Assembly (NCBI RefSeq): GCF_000970685.1
Contig: NZ_LAJB01000008.1
Location: 1-64,000, forward strand
Reading direction: 5' to 3'
DNA: 64,000 nt
Origin: Domibacillus indicus
GTDB taxonomy: Bacteria; Bacillota; Bacilli; Bacillales; Domibacillaceae
The position numbers were made by a program, and so were the translations under genes. Below, in pieces: positions 57,718-64,000 of this stretch. How positions within the stretch are numbered: position 1 is the first letter of the stretch; each line of letters opens with the position of its first letter. A model generated the notes under the pieces. The model was not told the DNA's origin. It searched no databases and saw only the letters and a list, made by a program, of their open reading frames with translations.

Positions 57718-60700
57718 ATGTTTACAAAAGTATTAATAGCCAACCGCGGAGCCATCGCAGTCCGCATTGAGCGCACGCTTCGCCGTATGGGAATCGCTTC
57801 TGTTGCTGTATACACAAAAGCCGATCAAGACAGTCTCCATGTCGACCTGGCAGATGAAGCGGTTTTAATTGGCGAAGGTGCGGCGAAAGACAGCTACTTA
57901 AATGCCAAGCTTATTTTAAAAACCGCGATTGAAATAGGTGCCGAGGCGATTCATCCCGGATACGGATTTTTAAGTGAAAATGCAGACTTTGCCCGTGCCT
58001 GCCGCGAAAACGGCATTGTGTTTATCGGCCCGACGCCGGAGCAGATGGAAGTGTTCGGCTTAAAGCATTCCGCCCGCGAAATGGCAGCAAAAGCGAATGT
58101 TCCGCTTTTACCTGGAACCCCGCTGATTACCGATCTTGAGACAGCTTTGTCAGAAGCAGCGCGAATCGGTTACCCGGTTATGCTGAAAAGCACAGCGGGA
58201 GGCGGCGGCATCGGCATGCGTGTCTGCGCCGATGAAACAGCGCTTCAAGAAGCATTTCATTCGGTCTGCCGGCTGGCTGAAACAAATTTCAACAATGGCG
58301 GCGTGTTTTTAGAGAAATATATTCAAAAAGCCCGCCACGTGGAAGTGCAGATTTTCGGCAGCCAGTTTGGCGAAGTCGCGGCCCTCGGTGAACGGGACTG
58401 CTCGATTCAGCGGCGCAATCAAAAAGTTGTAGAAGAAAGCCCGGCTCCCCTTCTTTCTTCTTCTGTTCGGGGGCATATGCTTGCCTCTGCAAAGCGCCTT
58501 GCGGAAGAAGTCGGCTACCGGAGTGCCGGCACAGTTGAATTCCTGTATGACCCGGAAGCGGAAGAATTTTATTTTCTTGAAGTCAACACCCGCCTTCAAG
58601 TAGAGCACGGTGTAACAGAAGAAGTACTGGGCATCGATTTAGTCGAGTGGATGGTTCGTGAAGCAGCTGGTGAATTGCGCGGGCTTGACCAATTGTACGA
58701 AGCACCAAAAGGACACAGCATTCAGGCACGCATTTATGCAGAAGACTGCTTAAATGCTTTCCGCCCAAGCGGCGGCCAGCTGGATAAAGTTCAATTCTCT
58801 GACCGGGCCCGGATTGAAACGTGGGTACGGGACGGTCTGAACGTTACCTCTCTTTATGATCCGATGCTGGCTAAAATTATTGTTCATGGCGAAACACGCG
58901 AGGAAGCAATTAACAAGCTGTCTGACGCGTTAAACGAAACACGCCTTTACGGAGTAACAACAAACCTGCAATACATTCAAGCACTTTTACAGGAGGAGAA
59001 CTGCCGAAGCGGGCTCGTCCATACACGTATGCTGGAGAACTTCACGCCGGCTGAGCGGGCGATTGAAGTGCTGGATGGCGGCATTCAAACAACCGTGCAA
59101 GACTGGCCGGGACGTATCGGCCACTGGGATGTCGGTGTTCCTCCATGCGGACCGATGGACCCTTTTTCGTTCCGAATCGGCAACAAGCTGTTAGGAAACG
59201 GCGATCGGGCGGCAGGACTTGAGCTGACATTGCGCGGCGGCTCCTATCGCTTTCGGGGCGACACTGCTTTTTGTTTAACCGGAGCAGATATGAATGCTGT
59301 TCTTGATGAAGAAGCTGTGCCGATGTACAGCGTGATACAGGCAAAAAGCGGGCAGGTGATTACATTCGGTGAAGCAGCCAGAGGCATGCGGACTTATCTC
59401 CTCATAGCAGGCGGTTTGGATATGCCGCTGCACCTTGGCAGCGCTGCAACCTTTACACTGGGCGGCTTCGGCGGACATGGCGGCCGCGCCCTTCGCACCG
59501 GTGATGTCCTCCAGGTACATGCAGCTGATGCTCCTGCTGCTGCCGCGCTTGCTGCAGAAGAACAGCCAGTTTTAACGAAAGAATGGACAATCGGAGTTAT
59601 TCCCGGTCCTCACTGCACAAATGAATTTTTACTGCCAGAATATTTGAACCAGCTGACCGAAACAAGCTGGGAGGTTCACTTTAACAGCTCCCGCACCGGC
59701 GTCCGCTTAATCGGGCCGGCTCCACTTTGGACACGTGAAGATGGTGGTGAAGCAGGACTTCATCCTTCAAATATTCACGATAATGCGTACGCCATTGGAA
59801 CGCTTGATTTAACGGGTGATATGCCGATTTTACTCGGACCGGACGGGCCGAGTCTTGGCGGCTTTGTCTGCCCTGTCACCACTGCTTCCGCCGAGTTTTG
59901 GAAAATCGGCCAGCTTCACGCTGGCGACCGCATTCGTTTTCAGCTGCTGACGCTGGAAGAAGCAGAATCACTGCGTCAAAAGCAGGAATGTCATTTGAGC
60001 GCTATTGGTTCGGGCAGTACTGATTATTCACTTCCAGTTCTGCCGGCAGAAGCAGCGAAATTGTCAGCTGATTATCCCGTTTTTATTGAGCAGTCAAAGA
60101 GCCGCTTCCCGATGACAATCCGCGCGGCAGGTGATGAGCATGTACTGATTGAGTACGGCGATATGGAGCTGGATCTTCCGCTCCGGTTCCAGGTACATGC
60201 GCTGATGGAAGCTATTCAGGCACGGACAGATCTTCCTGTGCTGGACTTAACACCGGGTATTCGCTCCCTGCAAATTCATATTGACGCATCGAAAATGTCC
60301 ATTACGGAACTTTTCGAGGTTATTGCTTCAATTGATGAAAGCCTGCCGCCACTGGAAGAAATCGAAGTACCATCGCGCATTGTCCGCCTACCGCTTTCAT
60401 GGAATGATCCGGCCACGCAGCTGGCGATTGACCGCTACCAGCAAAATGTCCGTCCTGATGCACCCTGGTGCCCAAGCAATCTGGAATTTATCCGCCGGGT
60501 TAATGGATTGAACGAAATTGAAGATGTCAAACGTATTGTCTTTGATGCCAACTACCTTGTTCTCGGTCTTGGTGATGTATATCTAGGCGCGCCTGTAGCA
60601 ACACCGGTAGACCCGCGCCACCGCCTTGTCACAACGAAATACAATCCGGCCCGCACGTGGACACCGGAAAATGCCGTTGGAATAGGCGGCGCGTATATGT

Positions 60701-61374
60701 GCGTGTACGGCATGGAAGGACCAGGCGGCTACCAGTTTGTCGGCCGCACGGTTCAAGTATGGAACCGGCTTCGTGAAACGGAAAGCTTCAAGGCTGGCAA
60801 GCCATGGCTGCTACGCTTTTTTGACCAGATTCAATTTTATCCGGTCAGCGCCGATGAGCTGCTGCAAATGCGTGAGGACTTCCTGCGTGGACGATTTGAA
60901 GTCGATATTACGGAAACAACTTTTAAACTCGGTGAATATCTGTCTTTCCTGGATTCGATTGAAGAAAGCGCCCGGGAATTCCGTGAAACACAGCAGGCTG
61001 CTTTTCGTGCCGAGCGGGAAAGCTGGCGGGAGCTTGGCCTTGCAGAATATGTGTCAGAGCATGAAGCTGCAGAGCCGGCAGAAGAAGTTCTTTCCGAAGG
61101 AGCTGAAGCCGTCCGCTGCACAATGCCGGGAAGCGTCTGGAAGGTGCTTGTGTCACCGGGTGACGAGGTGAAAAAAGGCGATACATTAATCATTGAAGAA
61201 AGCATGAAAATGGAGTTTCCTCAAACAGCACCGAGCGACGGATTTGTTGAATCAGTTTATGTTTCACCAGGCGATGAAGTTCACGCCGGCCAGCTGATTG
61301 TCTCCATTACAAAAGAAAAGCGGGGTGTATCCGATGCAGACAATGAGCGTACCGAAAATGTTGTCCATTCGTGA
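57718..61374 (+). CDS. Biotin-dependent guanidine/urea carboxylase
   Basis: The 1218-residue enzyme carboxylates guanidine (or urea) using ATP, bicarbonate and biotin. Residues 1-450 are a biotin carboxylase domain with ATP grasp (YPVMLKSTAGGGGIGMRVC, EKYIQKARHVEVQIFG, FLEVNTRLQVEH). Residues about 460-780 resemble allophanate hydrolase subunit 2/KipA (TVQDWPGRIGHWDVGVPPCGPMD). About 800-1010 resemble subunit 1/KipI. The C-terminal biotinyl domain has the lysine in EESMKMEFP (Lys 1164). The guanidine riboswitch and the deiminase genes favour guanidine as the true substrate. It ends overlapping allophanate hydrolase by 41 bases. Confidence 0.93.
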   Translation: MFTKVLIANRGAIAVRIERTLRRMGIASVAVYTKADQDSLHVDLADEAVLIGEGAAKDSYLNAKLILKTAIEIGAEAIHPGYGFLSENADFARACRENGIVFIGPTPEQMEVFGLKHSAREMAAKANVPLLPGTPLITDLETALSEAARIGYPVMLKSTAGGGGIGMRVCADETALQEAFHSVCRLAETNFNNGGVFLEKYIQKARHVEVQIFGSQFGEVAALGERDCSIQRRNQKVVEESPAPLLSSSVRGHMLASAKRLAEEVGYRSAGTVEFLYDPEAEEFYFLEVNTRLQVEHGVTEEVLGIDLVEWMVREAAGELRGLDQLYEAPKGHSIQARIYAEDCLNAFRPSGGQLDKVQFSDRARIETWVRDGLNVTSLYDPMLAKIIVHGETREEAINKLSDALNETRLYGVTTNLQYIQALLQEENCRSGLVHTRMLENFTPAERAIEVLDGGIQTTVQDWPGRIGHWDVGVPPCGPMDPFSFRIGNKLLGNGDRAAGLELTLRGGSYRFRGDTAFCLTGADMNAVLDEEAVPMYSVIQAKSGQVITFGEAARGMRTYLLIAGGLDMPLHLGSAATFTLGGFGGHGGRALRTGDVLQVHAADAPAAAALAAEEQPVLTKEWTIGVIPGPHCTNEFLLPEYLNQLTETSWEVHFNSSRTGVRLIGPAPLWTREDGGEAGLHPSNIHDNAYAIGTLDLTGDMPILLGPDGPSLGGFVCPVTTASAEFWKIGQLHAGDRIRFQLLTLEEAESLRQKQECHLSAIGSGSTDYSLPVLPAEAAKLSADYPVFIEQSKSRFPMTIRAAGDEHVLIEYGDMELDLPLRFQVHALMEAIQARTDLPVLDLTPGIRSLQIHIDASKMSITELFEVIASIDESLPPLEEIEVPSRIVRLPLSWNDPATQLAIDRYQQNVRPDAPWCPSNLEFIRRVNGLNEIEDVKRIVFDANYLVLGLGDVYLGAPVATPVDPRHRLVTTKYNPARTWTPENAVGIGGAYMCVYGMEGPGGYQFVGRTVQVWNRLRETESFKAGKPWLLRFFDQIQFYPVSADELLQMREDFLRGRFEVDITETTFKLGEYLSFLDSIEESAREFRETQQAAFRAERESWRELGLAEYVSEHEAAEPAEEVLSEGAEAVRCTMPGSVWKVLVSPGDEVKKGDTLIIEESMKMEFPQTAPSDGFVESVYVSPGDEVHAGQLIVSITKEKRGVSDADNERTENVVHS

Positions 61375-63079
61375 GTTAACAGAGAGTTATCAGTCAGGTG
61401 CTTTGCAGCCTGAAATGGTTATGAACGAAATTATCGAGCGCGCTCAGGCGGATAAAGAGATGAATATCTGGATCACGCCGCCTTCCTGGACATTCATCCG
61501 CCCTTATGTGGAACGGTTAAAATCGATCAGCCGTGAACAAGCACCGCTGTGGGGGATTCCATTTGCCATTAAAGATAATATTGACCTTGCCGGCGTGCCG
61601 ACCACTGCCGGCTGTGCAGAATTTGCTTATACGCCGGAGGAGCATGCAACAGTAGTTCAGCGCTTAATTGACGCCGGGGCTGTTCCTGTTGGAAAAACGA
61701 ATTTAGATCAGTTTGCGACCGGTCTTGTCGGCACAAGAAGTCCCTACGGCGAAACAAAAAATGCCCTGAAGCCTGAATTAATAAGCGGCGGTTCAAGCTC
61801 AGGCTCTGCTGTATCAGTTGCCCGCGGCCAGGCTGCTTTCTCACTTGGCACGGACACAGCCGGGTCCGGCCGGGTGCCAGCCGGGCTCAACCGCCTTGTC
61901 GGCTATAAGCCGAGCCTCGGGGCGTGGCCGGTGAGAGGAGTTGTTCCGGCATGTGCAAGCCTTGACTGTGTGACGGTTTTTGCCAGCAGCCTGAATGATG
62001 TGGATTTGGTCGATCAAGCTGCCCGCGGCTTTGATGCTGATGATCCATGGTCAAGACCGATTAAGCGTAAGGCGGCGGCTCTTCCAAAAAAAGTATACAT
62101 GCCAGATGGTCTGCCTGTTTTCTATGGCCCATTTGCTGACCAGTATAAGCATGCATGGCAGCAGGCCGCTGCAAAAATAAAGGAACTCGGTATTCCAGTT
62201 CAAACAATGGATGTCAGCTATCTGTCAGAAGCGGCGGCTCTTTTATACGACGGTCCCATGGTAGCCGAGCGATGGGCGGATTTAGGAGAATTTATTACGG
62301 AGCATGAGAATGCTGCCTTCCCGGTGACGGAAACCGTGCTGCGGTCCGGCGCAAAGCCTGAATACGACGCGGCTTCCCTTTTTAAAGCGATGCATACAAT
62401 GCAGGCCTTTAAACAAAAGGCACGCCAGCAGCTGGAGGATGCGGTACTGGTTATGCCGACAGCTGGAGGCACCTGGACGCGCGGAGAGGTGCGGAAAAAT
62501 CCGATTGGGACGAACAGCCAGATGGGGCTTTATACAAACCACTGCAACCTGCTTGATCTATGCGCTATTAATATTCCAGCTGAAGATGCAGCTGAAGATC
62601 TGCCGTTTGGCATCACCCTGTTTTCAGGCAACAAAGAGGAGCATTTGATCAATGGCCTGGCGGATCTTTTTCTGCACGGCCGCCGTGCTCCCGAACAAAA
62701 AACTACTGCACTCGTAGCAGTCTGCGGACTTCACATGAGAGGGTTTCCGCTTGAGAAACAAATGAAGGAACATAGTGCCCTTTTTATAAAAGAAGCCAAA
62801 ACGGCACCACACTATCAGCTTGTCCGGCTGCCTGCTTCTCCAGAAAAGCCGGGCCTTATCCGGACCAATAATCCCGGCTCTTCAATCGAGCTTGAAATAT
62901 GGGAAATGCCTGTTGCTGAACTGGGCTCTTTCGTTTCGTTAATTCCAGCTCCGCTCGGCTTTGGCACGATTGAACTCGAAGATGGAACGCATGTGCAGGG
63001 CTTTCTTTGTGAGGCGAGTGCTGCCAGAGACAGCGAGGATATTTCTTCATTTGGAGGATGGAAATACGCGCAGGGTTGA
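61334..63079 (+). CDS. atzF: Allophanate hydrolase
   Basis: The 581-residue enzyme splits allophanate to ammonia and CO2. The amidase Ser-Ser-Lys triad is visible: IPFAIKDNIDLAGVPTTAG (Lys), ISGGSSSGSAVSVARGQAAF (first Ser) and LGTDTAGSGRVPAG (nucleophile Ser). After about residue 440 comes the C-terminal domain typical of AtzF (LVAVCGLHMRGFPLEKQM...APLGFGTIELEDGTHVQGFLCEA). The start ATG 61334 overlaps the carboxylase end and has GGGGTG upstream. It completes guanidine breakdown. Confidence 0.93.
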   Translation: MQTMSVPKMLSIRELTESYQSGALQPEMVMNEIIERAQADKEMNIWITPPSWTFIRPYVERLKSISREQAPLWGIPFAIKDNIDLAGVPTTAGCAEFAYTPEEHATVVQRLIDAGAVPVGKTNLDQFATGLVGTRSPYGETKNALKPELISGGSSSGSAVSVARGQAAFSLGTDTAGSGRVPAGLNRLVGYKPSLGAWPVRGVVPACASLDCVTVFASSLNDVDLVDQAARGFDADDPWSRPIKRKAAALPKKVYMPDGLPVFYGPFADQYKHAWQQAAAKIKELGIPVQTMDVSYLSEAAALLYDGPMVAERWADLGEFITEHENAAFPVTETVLRSGAKPEYDAASLFKAMHTMQAFKQKARQQLEDAVLVMPTAGGTWTRGEVRKNPIGTNSQMGLYTNHCNLLDLCAINIPAEDAAEDLPFGITLFSGNKEEHLINGLADLFLHGRRAPEQKTTALVAVCGLHMRGFPLEKQMKEHSALFIKEAKTAPHYQLVRLPASPEKPGLIRTNNPGSSIELEIWEMPVAELGSFVSLIPAPLGFGTIELEDGTHVQGFLCEASAARDSEDISSFGGWKYAQG

Positions 63080-63110
63080 AAAAAGAGGCTCTGTTTTTCC
63101 ATACTGTAGA

Positions 63111-63137
63111 AAAAGGGGCTGTTAACGCCCCTTTTTT
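63111..63137. terminator. Terminator of the guanidine operon
   Basis: AAAAGGGGC-GTTAAC-like loop-GCCCCTTTTTT; A and T runs allow use by the convergent gene as well. Confidence 0.85.
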
Positions 63138-63185
63138 GCTTCAAAGAAAAACGGCTGATCAGCCAGCCGTTTCAAAAAATCCTTT

Positions 63186-63617
63186 TTAACGAGAAAAAAG
63201 CTCCCGTATATACGCTCCAAGCTGCTCGTCGCTTAAATTGCTGCTTGCTGCCCCGCGAATCATATCAACCGTAATATCCGTCTTTTTTTGCAGGTGAAGA
63301 ATATCAGTCATCCAGAGCGTTTTGTATTTTTTATGTTCTTTTTTTACAAGCTCCATTGCCTGCTCAGCCGTTTTTACGTTCATTCTGCTCCAATGCATCG
63401 CAATTTTAAAAAGTGATGGATGGCTTAATGACAAGGAGGCCAGCAATATATACTGTACAAGCACATTTATAACTTCATCCGGCAGATTATATCGTTTGCT
63501 TAAATCTGTTATAACCGTCATATCCATCTTCGAGACAGATTGCTCCCCCGTTGTATGCATAATCATCTGCCGGGGATGAATGCTTTTAAAATAAGCAGCA
63601 GCACTCTGGCTGGCCAT
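63186..63617 (-). CDS. Stand-alone DnaB/DnaD-like domain protein
   Basis: The 143-residue protein corresponds to the C-terminal DnaD-like domain of Firmicute replication-initiation proteins DnaB/DnaD. Recognisable stretches are YNLPDEVINVLVQYILLAS and KIAMHWSRMNVKTAEQAMELVKKEHKKYK. Full DnaB is several times longer, and the N-terminal part is absent here. Such short proteins could be diverged paralogues with a nucleic-acid-binding role. There is no neighbouring replication gene. Confidence 0.75.
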   Translation of the reverse strand: MASQSAAAYFKSIHPRQMIMHTTGEQSVSKMDMTVITDLSKRYNLPDEVINVLVQYILLASLSLSHPSLFKIAMHWSRMNVKTAEQAMELVKKEHKKYKTLWMTDILHLQKKTDITVDMIRGAASSNLSDEQLGAYIRELFSR

Positions 63618-63782
63618 AAAAAAGACCCTCCTTTTATTAAAAGAATAATTATCTTTTTTTCTTTCCCTTCCCGCTTGCTTCTAAAGCATTATTTTTATGA
63701 AAAATGTTTTATTTTCTTAAATGATGGCTAATGTTAGGAGGAAACAGCCAGCATTTAAACCAAAAGAAGAGAGGTTTTTTAT

Positions 63783-64000
63783 ATGAATACAGCACGTGAT
63801 CTTCATTACACGGATGAAATGGTTGAAGAAACAGGGACGTATATTTGCGAAGCCGGAAAAAGAGCCGATCTGGAAAAAGGAGAACAGTTTCCGGTTTGCC
63901 CAACGAAAAACCAGCCGACAACATGGCGCCATGCTGATCATGTGCATAATACAGGTGACCAGGTCACGGAAGCAGGAACATATATAGATACAAATGGCGG
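63783..64000 (+). CDS. Small repeat/zinc-ribbon-like protein, cut by window end
   Basis: The reading frame starts MNTARDLHYTDEMVEETGTY and continues with ICEAGKRADLEKGEQFPVCP, TTWRHADHVHNTGDQVTEAG and TYIDTNGG to the edge of the window. TGTYICEAG and EAGTYID look like two copies of a short beta motif also found in YjzC-like Bacillus proteins, and Cys spaced by about 18 residues (ICEAG...VCP) may bind zinc. AGAGAGG lies eight bases before the ATG. The 3' end is outside the window and the family is only tentatively recognised. Confidence 0.6.
   Translation, partial: MNTARDLHYTDEMVEETGTYICEAGKRADLEKGEQFPVCPTKNQPTTWRHADHVHNTGDQVTEAGTYIDTNG

Noticed and set aside
60837-61205. 122-codon minus-strand frame in the carboxylase gene
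   Set aside because: Ser-rich antisense shadow of the biotinyl-domain region.

Overview
The window reads as chromosome of a Gram-positive, spore-former-type Bacillaceae (Firmicutes). The grounds are strong GGAGG-type ribosome binding sites, TTG/GTG starts, catabolite-responsive (cre-like) elements, BglG-type PTS regulators, LplABC-type importers with no ATPase gene, and many genes with direct Bacillus subtilis counterparts (licBCAHR, chrS-chr3N-chr3C, adaA-adaB, yuxK, galKETR, ycsA, ytdP). The species cannot be named from the sequence. I saw no rRNA, tRNA, CRISPR array, phage block or intact insertion sequence.

Layout. 1-6.5 kb: a 48-codon small gene behind a perfect inverted repeat, then a beta-glucoside (lichenan/cellobiose) PTS operon licB-C-A-H and its activator licR, which is co-transcribed with a second EIIB. 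A perfect 20-bp palindrome plus a cre-like site lies in the licB promoter. 6.7-13.2 kb: RpiR regulator, MFS exporter, EAL phosphodiesterase, DCC-family protein, and a chromate-efflux locus (chrS, chr3N, chr3C). 13.2-20.9 kb: AdaA/AdaB alkylation response, a Cof-type HAD phosphatase, an ascorbate-type PTS (EIIC, EIIB, BglG-type regulator) with paired operator-like repeats, and a LacI regulator. 20.5-26.7 kb: esterase, DUF2243/CtaG pair, copZ behind a CsoR-like operator, czcD facing a decayed P-type ATPase remnant, DUF3817, and a PadR/HAAS pair.

26.8-39.8 kb is a pectin/rhamnogalacturonan locus. Eight genes in one direction encode an ABC permease, a DUF624 protein, a lipoprotein solute receptor, GH43, GH105, GH28, an alpha/beta hydrolase and a pectinesterase. 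The second permease gene is divergent, and a YtdP-like membrane AraC sensor-regulator lies beyond it. None of the degradative enzymes has a signal peptide, so oligomers are probably imported and finished inside the cell. 40-45.5 kb: DJ-1/PfpI protein and the Leloir operon galK-galE-galT-galR. 45.5-54.4 kb: a secreted TIM-barrel-like protein under a class I c-di-GMP riboswitch, TauE exporter, tartrate/D-malate dehydrogenase YcsA with a GntR regulator, YiaA-like protein, FrnE-like DsbA protein, PAS histidine kinase, a membrane protein and an MFS transporter.

54.5-63.1 kb is a guanidine-utilisation locus. One guanidine-I (ykkC) riboswitch controls an APC permease. A second controls two DUF1989 proteins (carboxyguanidine deiminase), a 1218-residue biotin carboxylase (guanidine/urea carboxylase type) and allophanate hydrolase. 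Together these would import guanidine and convert it to ammonia and CO2. The window ends with a stand-alone DnaB/DnaD-like domain and a cut-off gene.

The most unusual structure is a set of three non-coding elements (9.0, 12.9 and 37.2 kb). They have TGT...ACA ends and lie directly downstream of genes, at terminator hairpins. In two cases the hairpin itself is present on both sides of the element. A candidate pseudoknot RNA lies at 24.94-25.02 kb.
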